Shown here: in pieces, positions 1-8,187 of the stretch
Layout: the number at the start of each line of letters is the position of its first letter
How positions within the stretch are numbered: the stretch's first letter is position 1
DNA from: Candidatus Poribacteria bacterium
GTDB lineage: Bacteria; Poribacteria; WGA-4E; WGA-3G
Assembly: GCA_022826805.1 (NCBI GenBank)
Contig: JAJDUH010000047.1
Location: 23,524 to 87,523, forward strand
Length of the DNA: 64,000 nucleotides
Direction of reading: 5' to 3'
Position numbers and translations under genes: made by a program
The notes under the pieces: model-generated
Database searches by the model: none
Seen by the model: only the letters and a program-made list of their open reading frames with translations
What the model was told of the DNA's origin: nothing

Positions 1-2
1 GA

Positions 3-77
3 ATGATCGGAACCGGGAAGAGACTACCGACCATGATTTACAACGGCTACGGTAGCTCAGTCGCACATCTCTATTAG
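3..77 (+). CDS. 3' end of an unidentified gene cut by the window edge
   Basis: An open frame enters from the left edge and ends at the TAG at 75-77, nine bases before the next start. The visible tail ends SSVAHLY. It runs in the same direction as the following gene and could be the last codons of an upstream operon member. The stretch is too short to name, and it may be chance. Only the open frame and position support it. Confidence 0.3.
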   Translation: MIGTGKRLPTMIYNGYGSSVAHLY

Positions 78-85
78 TAAGCTTC

Positions 86-1093
86 ATGGTGAACTTTACG
101 CGCGTTGGATACCAAATGGACAGAACATATCCTGTTGACTTAAACAGCGTTGCGTCGTATTTGAAACAACTTTTCTCACTACGGATTACAAGCATCGTTT
201 TCATCACCTTGCTACTGCCGATAGTTTCAGCATCAACAACCTGGGAGTCAGCAGAAAGCCCACATTTTCGGGTCTATTATCGAGAAGGCACAGTGGATCC
301 AGTGTCGATTCTCCAGATGGCAGAGGATTTCTACGCCGAAATGCCGGAGTTGACAAGCCGTATCCCAGCAGGGATAACCGAGATCTGGGTTTGTGATACG
401 CAGAAAGCGTTTCAGGCTTCCGTCCACGCCCCCATTCAGGATTGGGCGGTCGGATGCGCGTTTCCACTGAGCCGACGGATTGTTATCCAAAACCCGACGC
501 ATATCGCGTATGCGAAACTGCAGTTAGTGCAAGTCCTCCGCCACGAGATTGCACACGTCCTCTTTGGGCAGTGCACACGCAAAGCCGTCAAAGAGATTCC
601 ACTGTGGTTCGTGGAGGGTGTTGCCATCTATTTTGCTGATGAATGGGTGCCGAGCCGACACGGAACACTACTAAAACACATCTTCTCGAAATCTATATTA
701 CCGCTTCAAGAATTAACGCGAAGCTTCCCGAGTTCACAAACAGGTGCGGATTTGGCGTACGCCCAAAGCCAAGACGCGCTCCGTTGGTTGGTTGAGGTTA
801 AAGGTAGAGATGTGTTATTTGACATCATTGCGAAACTTCACGCTGGTAGTAATTTTAACACTGCTTTTGAAAACGCAGTTGGATGGGACCTCGCTACCTA
901 TGATACCCGTTGGCGTGAATCACTGACGGAACGTTACCAGTGGGCATCCCTCTTTTCTAACTCTTATGTCATGTGGGGTGGACTCGGTGGGCTTGCCCTT
1001 CTCGGTTATCTTTTCTGTTGGAACCGCAGACGGCGTCACCTTAATAAATTAGCACAACAGGAAGACACTGTGGATGCATTTTTCAAAACTTAA
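86..1093 (+). CDS. secreted MA-type (gluzincin) metallopeptidase, membrane-anchored
   Basis: Probable zinc peptidase of the peptidase MA-like group. An N-terminal hydrophobic stretch at about residues 33-50, ending VSAS, looks like a signal peptide or anchor. The zinc site HEIAH is at residues 153-157, and a downstream WFVEG places the third ligand at Glu177, as in gluzincins. A second hydrophobic helix at about 293-311 is followed by RRRR, suggesting an extracytoplasmic catalytic domain tethered by a C-terminal helix with a short basic cytoplasmic tail. Substrate cannot be deduced. A second ATG at 116 is an alternative start; neither has a clear Shine-Dalgarno. The next gene starts 6 bp downstream, so the two are probably cotranscribed. 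Confidence 0.8.
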   Translation: MVNFTRVGYQMDRTYPVDLNSVASYLKQLFSLRITSIVFITLLLPIVSASTTWESAESPHFRVYYREGTVDPVSILQMAEDFYAEMPELTSRIPAGITEIWVCDTQKAFQASVHAPIQDWAVGCAFPLSRRIVIQNPTHIAYAKLQLVQVLRHEIAHVLFGQCTRKAVKEIPLWFVEGVAIYFADEWVPSRHGTLLKHIFSKSILPLQELTRSFPSSQTGADLAYAQSQDALRWLVEVKGRDVLFDIIAKLHAGSNFNTAFENAVGWDLATYDTRWRESLTERYQWASLFSNSYVMWGGLGGLALLGYLFCWNRRRRHLNKLAQQEDTVDAFFKT

Positions 1094-1099
1094 AAACTC

Positions 1100-2098
1100 A
1101 TGAACGCCTTTCTGGTTTACACGATCCTCTGCTTCAGTGCCCTTGCTTCAATAGCGATGGCACAGCCCAAAATACTTGCTCAATATCCCAATCAACTGAC
1201 ACGCGACGGGCACATCGTTGTCTTACCCGACCACGGCATTGTCTATATCGTCTCTGACCTCCACGCGCACTGGGACGATTTTAACCAATGGTTGCAACGC
1301 ACAAACCTCATTGAACGGATCCAAGCGGGCGAAGACGTTTACGGACTGATACTCGGTGATGCGGTCGACTACAAGCCCGGCGAACCCAGACATCCACCTT
1401 ACGGGGATATACGCATTATTGACCGGGTTATGGAACTTCACAGACAACTTGGCGATAAGGGCAAAAAACTCATCTATATCCGAGGAAACCACGAATTCGC
1501 TACAGCGGACGCTTATGCAATGCTGAAAAAAATGGGCATGACGCCAGAAAATCAACCCGATGCGATTCGAGCATTATACGCAAGTCCCTCCGGTGCTTAT
1601 TATGAACAGTTTAATTTTATTGAAAGAATGACCGACGTGCACTACGAATTCTTGATGAGTCTGCCGACAGTCGTTGTTGGGAAGAAAGGTTTTGTTGGCG
1701 TTCATGCTGGACCGGCGCGTTTTATCATGAGACTCGCCGATCTCGTTGATCCGAACCCTAAAACATTAGAGGAACTCCTCTGGAATCGTCCGGAGATCGC
1801 ATACACCGGAGGGTACACCTTAACGCATATAGAAAAATTTCTTGAAGCCATCCACGGAAACATCCTTATCGTCGGTCACACACCAATTGGGTATTTCCCA
1901 AAGAAAAATGTTAGAGACGGTATAGCGACATTCGGCGAAAATCAGCTCATCTTTTCGACTGGCTATAGCGGTCCACCGGGAGTTCCAGCATACATTGAAA
2001 TTGATTTAGCAGAGGTATATCCCTCTGTACACGCGTTGAAACTCGGCGTGAATATCCACCATCTTTACGACAACACTGGAAAGTCAAAGAGGGATTAG
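1100..2098 (+). CDS. secreted PPP-like metallophosphoesterase
   Basis: Calcineurin-like (PPP-type) phosphoesterase of 332 residues. The binuclear-metal motifs appear in order: SDLHAH (52-57), GDAVD (86-90), RGNHE (108-112), HAGP (202-205) and VGHTP (258-262). The first 21 residues are a signal peptide ending AMAQ, so the enzyme is predicted to act outside the cytoplasm. In true protein phosphatases the second motif is GDxxDRG; here it is GDAVDYKPG, so a protein substrate is not assured and small phosphoesters are equally possible. It lies between a secreted peptidase and a TPR protein on the same strand with short gaps, suggesting an envelope-related operon. Confidence 0.8.
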   Translation: MNAFLVYTILCFSALASIAMAQPKILAQYPNQLTRDGHIVVLPDHGIVYIVSDLHAHWDDFNQWLQRTNLIERIQAGEDVYGLILGDAVDYKPGEPRHPPYGDIRIIDRVMELHRQLGDKGKKLIYIRGNHEFATADAYAMLKKMGMTPENQPDAIRALYASPSGAYYEQFNFIERMTDVHYEFLMSLPTVVVGKKGFVGVHAGPARFIMRLADLVDPNPKTLEELLWNRPEIAYTGGYTLTHIEKFLEAIHGNILIVGHTPIGYFPKKNVRDGIATFGENQLIFSTGYSGPPGVPAYIEIDLAEVYPSVHALKLGVNIHHLYDNTGKSKRD

Positions 2099-2128
2099 CG
2101 GGACCCTCCCCTAAGAAAGACGCACCTC

Positions 2129-3016
2129 ATGCGACCACTGATTTATATCATGACCCCAGTGTTGATTCTCACCATTATCCTCGCTGCTCGTTTTGTAACG
2201 TGGGATGCAGTAAAAGGTGAAAATCCCCAGGCACAGACACACGTTCAACAGGGAACCCTATCGCTTAGAACATGGAAGATCTCACAAGCAATAGCAGCGT
2301 TTACGCAAGCAATTGAACTTGAACCGCGATATGCTGAAGCTTACGTGAAGCGTGGTCTCGCTTATTACCGGGCAGGAAAATACAAGGCAGCGATAGCCGA
2401 TTATACCCGAACCTTAGAACTCAAACGGTATCAGGCAGACGCATACGCAAGTCGTGCCGACGCGTATCGCGCGTTGGACGACAAACGGCGTGCTATTGCT
2501 GACTACACCGCTTCGGTAAAAAAAAGGTGGAATGCGCGGGTCATGCGAAAACGGGCATACACCCACTTTGAACAAGGTGATGCTCAAAATGCCCTCACCG
2601 ACTACGATACTGTGATTAAGCGGCAACCGAGTGCAGTGGCTTACTACGCTCGTGGCAACATCTACCTCCAACTCTCCATTCAAAGCGACAAAGACCGTCT
2701 AAAACTCGCACTCGCAGATCTAAATCAAGCCATCACGCTGGAGACACACTTCGCTCGCGCCTATATCAGTCGTGGGCTGATTCACGAACATTTAGAAGAA
2801 CAAACACCAGCAACCGCCGACTACACACACGCCTTAACACTATTTACCGAAACAATCCAGACATGGCAAGGCGATGCGAATGCACTCATACAGGTCCGCT
2901 ACTGGCGTGCCTTTGCTTACCAAAAACTGGGTGAAGTTGATAAAGCACAAGAAGAGATCGGCAAAGCAAATGAACGAGTTTTCAGTTTTTTTCTTGAAAA
3001 AGTTCAAAAAATGTGA
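2129..3016 (+). CDS. TPR-repeat protein with N-terminal membrane anchor
   Basis: A 295-residue protein with an N-terminal hydrophobic helix (about residues 4-21) that works as an uncleaved anchor or signal, then a chain of tetratricopeptide repeats. The repeats are visible as AIELEPRYAEAYVKRGLAYY, then further units with the conserved A-Y-R/K-G and A-DY pattern, about six in total. TPR arrays mediate protein-protein contacts; no enzyme motif is visible. It is last in the 86-3016 run of genes. Its stop codon TGA (3014-3016) lies inside the promoter proposed for the microcompartment genes, so the two transcription units are separate but abutting. Confidence 0.75.
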   Translation: MRPLIYIMTPVLILTIILAARFVTWDAVKGENPQAQTHVQQGTLSLRTWKISQAIAAFTQAIELEPRYAEAYVKRGLAYYRAGKYKAAIADYTRTLELKRYQADAYASRADAYRALDDKRRAIADYTASVKKRWNARVMRKRAYTHFEQGDAQNALTDYDTVIKRQPSAVAYYARGNIYLQLSIQSDKDRLKLALADLNQAITLETHFARAYISRGLIHEHLEEQTPATADYTHALTLFTETIQTWQGDANALIQVRYWRAFAYQKLGEVDKAQEEIGKANERVFSFFLEKVQKM

Positions 3017-3022
3017 TATATT
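2994..3022 (+). promoter_or_regulatory. sigma-70 type promoter for the microcompartment genes
   Basis: TTGAAA at 2994-2999, a 17-bp spacer, TATATT at 3017-3022, and TG at 3014-3015 giving an extended -10. A start near 3029 would leave a leader of about 130 nt before the shell gene. The match is visual only. Confidence 0.6.
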
Positions 3023-3062
3023 ATAAAGGTGGGGTGCTTAGTATTTTGCTCGGTTTCCCTGT

Positions 3063-3102
3063 TTTTATGTCGGGGAATCGTTCTTATCGCCGGCACATAA
3101 AA
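3063..3102 (+). promoter_or_regulatory. hairpin in the microcompartment operon leader
   Basis: TTTTATGT (3063-3070) pairs with ACATAAAA (3095-3102), with an inner CGG/CCG extension. It sits between the predicted transcription start and the shell gene and has no U-tract, so it is a leader structure rather than a terminator. Function unknown. Confidence 0.35.
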
Positions 3103-3160
3103 CCGTACAACGACTCACATATTCATTATTGAATTTTCAATAGGAGGCTATTAAAATAAT

Positions 3161-3436
3161 ATGAACGGAGATGCATTGGGCTTAGTTGAAACGAGAGGTT
3201 TGGTTGGAAGTATTGAAGCTGCCGATGCCATGGTGAAAGCAGCGAATGTCCAACTCATCGGTTATGAGCAGATTGGTGCCGGTTATGTAACCGTCATGGT
3301 TCGCGGTGATGTTGGTGCAGTGAAAGCCGCAACAGATGCTGGTGCTGAAGCAGCCGCACGCGTCGGTGAAGTTGTTTCTGTTCACGTGATTCCACGTCCC
3401 CACGCGGAAGTTGATACCATGTTGAGCAAAGCGTAA
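3161..3436 (+). CDS. bacterial microcompartment hexameric shell protein (PduA/EutM type)
   Basis: A 91-residue single BMC domain, the usual length for a BMC-H tile. The start EALG-like [12 protein letters not shown], the central [15 protein letters not shown] and the end [12 protein letters not shown] are near-diagnostic for the PduA/EutM/CcmK group; such proteins form hexamers tiling the facets of protein organelles. The pore-loop region, KIGSG in PduA, reads QIGAG here, so the pore lining is slightly changed. A strong AGGAGG lies at 3142-3147. It is followed by PduL and a flavoprotein. No pentameric vertex protein (EutN/CcmL type) and no aldehyde dehydrogenase are in the window, so the complete organelle must draw on genes elsewhere. 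Confidence 0.95.
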   Translation: MNGDALGLVETRGLVGSIEAADAMVKAANVQLIGYEQIGAGYVTVMVRGDVGAVKAATDAGAEAAARVGEVVSVHVIPRPHAEVDTMLSKA

Positions 3437-3511
3437 GCTGCCTGCTAAGTCGATTGACCGCACGTTACCGAATAACGTTCGGGACATCTTACCCAAAAAG
3501 GCGAATCACAG

Positions 3512-4225
3512 ATGCCAGACCAAGCCCTTGTTGAGTTGATTACCCGCCGTGTTGTCAACAGACTGACAACGGATCAGGCGTGCAGCGGTTGTGCTTTGAG
3601 AACCTGCGCGGCAGGAAATCGTGCATGTGATATTGTTGCGCAGCAGGAGCAAATTCCCGTCGGAGTTTCAGCGAGGCACGCCCATGTAACGCAGGAGCAT
3701 CTTGAAATCCTCTACGGTGCGGGACACCAACTCACCGTCTATGCTCCACTTTATCAACCGGAAGCGTTCGCGGCAAATGAGACAGTTACTATCGTCGGAA
3801 AAAGGATGCGCGCTATTGAAGCCGTCCGCATTCTTGGTCCCGTACGCCACTACTCCCAAGTCGAAGTTGCCCAAACGGAAGCAATTCGACTCGGATTAAA
3901 TCCACCTATTCGAGACTCGGGCGACCTTGTCGGTGCGGAACCTATTACCCTCATCGGCCCCGCAGGAAGTGTCTATTTGGAAGAGGGCGCAATTTGCGCG
4001 ACACGTCACATTCACATGACCCCTAATCATGCTGAAGCACTCGGTATTCATGAGAATGAACTTCTAAAGGTACACTTCCGTGGTGAACGCGCTTTAACAT
4101 TTGAAAATGTTCGTCCGAAAATTTCTGAAGGATATGCGCTTCAGATGCACTTAGACACCGACGATTCCAATGCTGCCGGTTTGAAAGGCGGCGAACCTGT
4201 CGAAATCGTGCGCGATGCGAAATAA
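3512..4225 (+). CDS. pduL: PduL-type phosphotransacylase with Cys-rich N-terminal insert
   Basis: Acyl-CoA:phosphate acyltransferase of the PduL family, which in microcompartments regenerates CoA by turning acyl-CoA into acyl-phosphate. Two tandem PTAC barrels are recognisable: VGVSARHAHV contributes His56 and His58, and ATRHIHMTPNHAEALG contributes His166 and His168, the expected zinc ligands. Residues 3-18 (DQALVELITRRVVNRL) form an amphipathic helix typical of an encapsulation peptide that targets enzymes to the shell. Between this helix and the first barrel lie four cysteines (24, 27, 32, 39) in a C-x2-C-x4-C-x6-C pattern that I do not recognise from the Salmonella enzyme. At 237 residues it is slightly longer than typical PduL. 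Start 3512 follows AAAGGCG. Confidence 0.9.
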   Translation: MPDQALVELITRRVVNRLTTDQACSGCALRTCAAGNRACDIVAQQEQIPVGVSARHAHVTQEHLEILYGAGHQLTVYAPLYQPEAFAANETVTIVGKRMRAIEAVRILGPVRHYSQVEVAQTEAIRLGLNPPIRDSGDLVGAEPITLIGPAGSVYLEEGAICATRHIHMTPNHAEALGIHENELLKVHFRGERALTFENVRPKISEGYALQMHLDTDDSNAAGLKGGEPVEIVRDAK

Positions 4226-4256
4226 ACCCGCAGATTTCCTATACTTTTGAGCCAAC

Positions 4257-4991
4257 ATGAATCAGGAACTGATTGATCAGATTAGGAAAGTCGTGGAGAG
4301 GGTCCTACGAGATCAGATGCCCGCTACTACGCCGGTTTTACACGAAAAAAGACTACTCGCTATCTTCGATGCTACACAATTTGAATTAGATGATCCACTC
4401 CAGCAGCTCCGTATCTGCGAACAAGACGGATGGAAAATTACAATAATTTTGTCCGAACTCGCGACTAAAGTAATAAACCTTGAACTGATTTATACTGTAT
4501 TTGGTGAAGATAGTATTTTGAAGGAAAACGCCCTAACCAATATACCAACCCTCGTGGATAGGTACCAGCAGATTGTGCTTCCTGTCTTTTCTTACCCGAT
4601 GGTCGCGAAACTCGCATTAAGGTTAGTGGATACGCCTTGTAGCTACCTCATTTTTGAAGCACTCTCTAAAGGAAAGAAAGTTATCGCCGTTTCCGATGCC
4701 CTTAATCAGGGTGGAACTTCTACAGAAACTGGCACTATTGAGGTAAACTATGTAAACGTTTTGTCTGAACTTGGCGTTCAATTAGTACCGATGATGCAAA
4801 TCGCCGAGTCAGTCAAGGAGAAAACGGACAGTTCGTCCGCCACTTCGGAAAAGCCTCTGATCAGTGCCTCGACTATTTCAAATCTGGATCCGAGTGTGCA
4901 AGAGTTGATTTACGCAAACCACGCGATTATTACGCCACTCGCACGTGAACACGCGAAAAAAAGAGGAATTAAACTGATTCCTAAAGGTTAG
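4257..4991 (+). CDS. microcompartment-associated flavoprotein (HFCD-like)
   Basis: A 244-residue protein resembling the HFCD/flavoprotein family (phosphopantothenoylcysteine decarboxylase fold), members of which occur in some microcompartment loci. Residues 1-20 (MNQELIDQIRKVVERVLRDQ) form an amphipathic helix much like the one on the neighbouring PduL, suggesting an encapsulation peptide. The core has alternating beta/alpha segments and a FEALSKGKKVIAVSDAL segment expected around the flavin site. The last part (about 215-244) holds a small domain ending ARE-HAKKRGIKL. It follows pduL by 31 bp with no clear Shine-Dalgarno. The reaction is not known; a redox or decarboxylase-like role inside the shell is inference. 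Confidence 0.65.
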   Translation: MNQELIDQIRKVVERVLRDQMPATTPVLHEKRLLAIFDATQFELDDPLQQLRICEQDGWKITIILSELATKVINLELIYTVFGEDSILKENALTNIPTLVDRYQQIVLPVFSYPMVAKLALRLVDTPCSYLIFEALSKGKKVIAVSDALNQGGTSTETGTIEVNYVNVLSELGVQLVPMMQIAESVKEKTDSSSATSEKPLISASTISNLDPSVQELIYANHAIITPLAREHAKKRGIKLIPKG

Positions 4992-5122
4992 GAGTGAAAG
5001 GAACTGTTATTTAAGGAGTTTGATTTAAATAGGGCATTGCAATCAGAAGTTTGTGCTTGTTGCACAAGTTTTCTTCAGACCAAAAGATTGGGGCTGAGGA
5101 GTTAGACAACTCTGATTAATCC

Positions 5123-5152
5123 TTGACAATTCTTATAAAGAAATTGTATCAT
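5123..5152 (+). promoter_or_regulatory. sigma-70 type promoter upstream of the Tyr/Ser-Arg-rich protein
   Basis: Perfect TTGACA at 5123-5128, an 18-bp spacer, and TATCAT at 5147-5152 with TG directly before it. A start near 5159 gives a leader of about 115 nt to the ATG at 5275. The rest of the 4992-5274 gap shows nothing else recognisable. Confidence 0.6.
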
Positions 5153-5274
5153 TTTTGCAACAGTTTCATGCTTAAGAAGATTTACCTTTAATTATATCCA
5201 CGCGGTGCTGCACGAAATGGGTATAAAAACTATTAGCAATGCCAAATGAAGGAGATGAAGATAGGAGAATTCTT

Positions 5275-6906
5275 ATGAAAACCCGGATTTCCATTTTTAG
5301 TGCCGTATGCTTGATTGGCTGCTTTTTTATTGTTGGGTTGCTAAGCCCTGTCGATGCAGACTACGATTACTATTCGGATCGGCTCAGCCGCGAGCATCGC
5401 GTAGCAAATGAAGTTGACGAGTGGATTGAACGTGGTAACGCAACGATTACCGCAAGTCCACGCTTTGAGGATGGCGTAAGACTCACCGCATGGGCAAACA
5501 CCGGTCAGAACGCGGACGATTACGAATTTGCAATTGCCAGTGCGGTATATCTCTTTGAAATTCCAAGTGGGACACAATACATTGAGATTTTAGTACGATA
5601 CCGAGGAGATCCCCATCATTTAGAAATCGAAGACTATGAAGAACCTATTGCAGGACGCGCTTGGATTCGTAACACCAAGCGAGAGACAACCCGGCGCGGT
5701 TACCACGACGAAAATGCCAGTGAGACCCGCTACGGTGACACTTTTGTTCTGCGTGCGAAAAACCGTTCTGAACACATTAAAATTCCTGCTGTGGGTCATG
5801 TTAAAGACGGATGGATGGAACTACATATTGTTGCTGAAGGGGGCGAACAGATTGATGTAGAGCATATTGAAGTATCCACCTATCGTAGGCAGCCGAAAGT
5901 TAAAGTAGTTCAACGGTACACCCCGACTTATAGTTGGCGTCCGTGGCACCGCTACACCTATCTCTACTTTTACGACGGTCCAGTTTATTACGCAACGGAC
6001 TACGATTACTACCTCCGATGGAGCTATCCCATCTACGATCATCACTACCTCTCCATCCGCTCATATTATGGAGGATACCTCGGTCGCTATCGTGGTTATT
6101 ACCCGAGTTCATACTACCGCTATTACTCGCCATATTCGTATTACGGCCGTTCCTATGGTACACCGAAGGTCCATCAACGACGAACTCGATTGAATAAGTG
6201 GAGCGCACAACATGAGGCGACGCGGCGGCAGTATAGTCGAAGTCGGTTATCGGCGACCCGTCGTCAAACAGACCGCGCAGTAGTGCGAAGGAGTGTGCGC
6301 ACCACACTCGAAAACCATCGGAGACAGACCCCGGCAACAACAGAGCGAGTAACGCGTCAATCGATTATTGCCCAAAAACAACGTGCACTCGCATCCACAG
6401 CGGAACTCCGACAAAGCAACATAAGACAGAGCACTTATGCTTCGGGAGGTACGGTTAGCAAACAACGGCGTTATCCTGCTGACACGACACAGAGTCTGAA
6501 CCGCTACAACAGGTCGGCAGAGACACAACGGGCTACGTCGCTTTATAGACGTTCGCCCACTACATCATCGAGTCGATCATACTCTTCCGGCACAAGTAGG
6601 AGCACTATCCCGAAGTATGGGAGTAGGACTTCAAGCTCAAGTAGTTCACGCTCAAACTCAAGCGTAAACCGTTCAAGAACAACAAGCACATCACGTGAGA
6701 GAACAAGCGTTAGCCGCTCAAGAACGACAACAAGCTCATCAAGATCGCGTACAAGCGTCAGTCGTTCCACTGCTACAAAAACGCGGACGCGTCCGACGAC
6801 ATCGAGTTCCAGCGTATCACGCAGTAGTTCAAGTAGTAAAGATGACGATGACAATCGAAGCAGCAGTCGAAGTCGAACAACGGAACGGACAAAACGGCGG
6901 CGTTAA
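5275..6906 (+). CDS. secreted Tyr-rich protein with Ser/Arg-rich tail, unknown function
   Basis: Not a family I recognise. ATG 5275 is chosen over the in-frame ATG at 5239 because AGGAG at 5263-5267 is correctly spaced and a signal peptide begins there (about 27 residues ending VDA). The 543-residue product has three zones: a soluble N-terminal domain (about 30-215), perhaps a beta-sandwich; a very Tyr-rich stretch (about 225-300, many YY, YRYY and YYG pairs); and a long basic low-complexity tail (about 300-543) in which SR, SS and RT dipeptides dominate, ending KRRR. The tail resembles eukaryotic RS domains in composition only. An envelope or matrix role is inference. A hairpin follows the stop. 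Confidence 0.65.
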   Translation: MKTRISIFSAVCLIGCFFIVGLLSPVDADYDYYSDRLSREHRVANEVDEWIERGNATITASPRFEDGVRLTAWANTGQNADDYEFAIASAVYLFEIPSGTQYIEILVRYRGDPHHLEIEDYEEPIAGRAWIRNTKRETTRRGYHDENASETRYGDTFVLRAKNRSEHIKIPAVGHVKDGWMELHIVAEGGEQIDVEHIEVSTYRRQPKVKVVQRYTPTYSWRPWHRYTYLYFYDGPVYYATDYDYYLRWSYPIYDHHYLSIRSYYGGYLGRYRGYYPSSYYRYYSPYSYYGRSYGTPKVHQRRTRLNKWSAQHEATRRQYSRSRLSATRRQTDRAVVRRSVRTTLENHRRQTPATTERVTRQSIIAQKQRALASTAELRQSNIRQSTYASGGTVSKQRRYPADTTQSLNRYNRSAETQRATSLYRRSPTTSSSRSYSSGTSRSTIPKYGSRTSSSSSSRSNSSVNRSRTTSTSRERTSVSRSRTTTSSSRSRTSVSRSTATKTRTRPTTSSSSVSRSSSSSKDDDDNRSSSRSRTTERTKRRR

Positions 6907-6926
6907 GACGTCAATAGGAGTTAGGT

Positions 6927-6960
6927 AGGCTTTGCGTAATCTTTTGGATGCGTAAAGCCT
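6927..6960 (+). terminator. intergenic hairpin, possible weak terminator
   Basis: AGGCTTTGCG (6927-6936) pairs with CGTAAAGCCT (6951-6960), ten base pairs including one G-U, loop 14 nt. No U-tract follows and the next ATG is at 6970, so it may attenuate rather than stop transcription. Confidence 0.4.
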
Positions 6961-6969
6961 CCATATCAG

Positions 6970-7542
6970 ATGCAATTTTTGCGAGTTTTGTTGATTATTT
7001 CACTACTGTCTTTCAGCTTCCACACCAGTTTTGCTCAAGAGGTGGAAAAGAGCACAAATGCTGAGCAGGAAACATCTAAAACGGAGGAAGAGATTAGACT
7101 CGTTTCACCAATCGGGGCAATGGTCCGTTCTGCTATTTTACCAGGGTGGGGACAGTTTTATAGCCGCAGCTACTTCCGAGGTAGTTTGACTGCCTTAGGA
7201 ATAGGAGGCTCTGCTATCGGTGCCTTGCTGGCACAGAGATCATTTAGTAAACGTTACAACGATTACGCAACGTATGCCAGTTTAAATCCGCATGATGAGG
7301 CAGGGGTCCTGGAAAGATACGCCTTCTCAAATCAGCGCTATAAACTCAGAACGTTTTTTATGTATACCGGTATTGGTATCTGGGTTTACAGCCTTATCGA
7401 TTCCTATGTGAGTTCTAATTTCTACAATGCTACTACTTTAATTCAATCTATTCAAAAAGACGCACAAGAAATGGAAAAATTGGGGATTGAAGTCGGTGCA
7501 ACCGCTTCACATCTTTATTTTGGTATTGTTAAAACCTTTTGA
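6970..7542 (+). CDS. DUF5683-like membrane protein
   Basis: A 190-residue protein with a cleavable N-terminal signal (about 1-22, ending FAQ). It then has the segment SAILPGWGQFYSRSYFRG, typical of DUF5683-like inner-membrane proteins of unknown function: small residues and aromatics before a helix. Predicted helices are about 70-88 and 128-147. No catalytic motif is visible. The gene lies 26 bp before an NTF2-like lipoprotein and is probably cotranscribed. No good Shine-Dalgarno precedes the ATG; the upstream hairpin may influence access. Confidence 0.55.
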   Translation: MQFLRVLLIISLLSFSFHTSFAQEVEKSTNAEQETSKTEEEIRLVSPIGAMVRSAILPGWGQFYSRSYFRGSLTALGIGGSAIGALLAQRSFSKRYNDYATYASLNPHDEAGVLERYAFSNQRYKLRTFFMYTGIGIWVYSLIDSYVSSNFYNATTLIQSIQKDAQEMEKLGIEVGATASHLYFGIVKTF

Positions 7543-7567
7543 AATTTAAATAGGAGAATATTTAACT

Positions 7568-8128
7568 ATGTTCAGGAGTTTTATAAAAATCGGGGGCATA
7601 CTCATCTTACTCATAGGCTTTATGGGGTGTGGGGATGCTGAAAAAGTCGGTCAGGTCCCCCCTGAAGAACTCCTTCAAATTAATAAAGTCTTAGACCGGT
7701 GGCGTGAAGGTTATGAGACCGAAGATGTTAATTCCTACATCGGTACCTTCTGGGAAGAGGGTTTTCTTTACGTCTCGGATATGGGAACAGATGGCGACAA
7801 AACGGATGATTTGGAGTTTGATGACATCCGACAAGAACGTGATGCCGCAACTCGGGTTTTTGAACAGTTTCAGGATATTGAGATAGAACTCTCCGCACCG
7901 CCAGAGATTTCCATGAATCAAGACGGTAATCGAGCGGAAGTCCGGAATCACTATAGAATCCAAGGATTCGTAGCAGACGGACAGTCTCTTGAAGGTGGGT
8001 ATACCGGATGGTTCGCCGAAGGTGACAATCTCTTTATCTTTGAAAAAAGAAATGACGAATGGCGCATAACCGAGTGGCATGACGAAGCCTTCAACGACGA
8101 AGAAATTCGTATCGCTAATAACCTATAG
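7568..8128 (+). CDS. NTF2/SnoaL-like lipoprotein
   Basis: A 186-residue protein with a lipoprotein signal: hydrophobic residues 8-19, then LIGFMGCG with the lipid-accepting Cys at about 21. The mature part has an N-terminal amphipathic helix (LDRWREGYETEDVNSYIGTF), alternating strands, and a final WRITEWHDEAF strand. This is the layout of NTF2-like (SnoaL-type) cone-shaped domains. Such domains bind small ligands or act as pseudo-enzymes, and no specific role can be assigned. AGGAGAA precedes the start. It is most likely anchored to the inner or outer membrane facing the periplasm. Confidence 0.6.
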   Translation: MFRSFIKIGGILILLIGFMGCGDAEKVGQVPPEELLQINKVLDRWREGYETEDVNSYIGTFWEEGFLYVSDMGTDGDKTDDLEFDDIRQERDAATRVFEQFQDIEIELSAPPEISMNQDGNRAEVRNHYRIQGFVADGQSLEGGYTGWFAEGDNLFIFEKRNDEWRITEWHDEAFNDEEIRIANNL

Positions 8129-8187
8129 GTGGAAGAGAAGGAGGCGCAATTTCTAGTCCAGACCCAAGGCAGAAATTCTGTATATCC

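Noticed and set aside
48..70. tRNA-like GGTAGCTCAGTCG
   Set aside because: It resembles a D-arm, but no T-arm (GTTCGAATC type) or acceptor pairing follows at the right distance, and the frame of the upstream gene runs through it.
5239..5274. Upstream ATG of the Tyr-rich protein
   Set aside because: No signal peptide begins there, and the AGGAG at 5263 points to ATG 5275.
8135..8150. AGGAGG upstream of the Wzz-like gene as its ribosome-binding site
   Set aside because: It lies more than 40 nt before ATG 8188, and no in-frame start fits closer to it.
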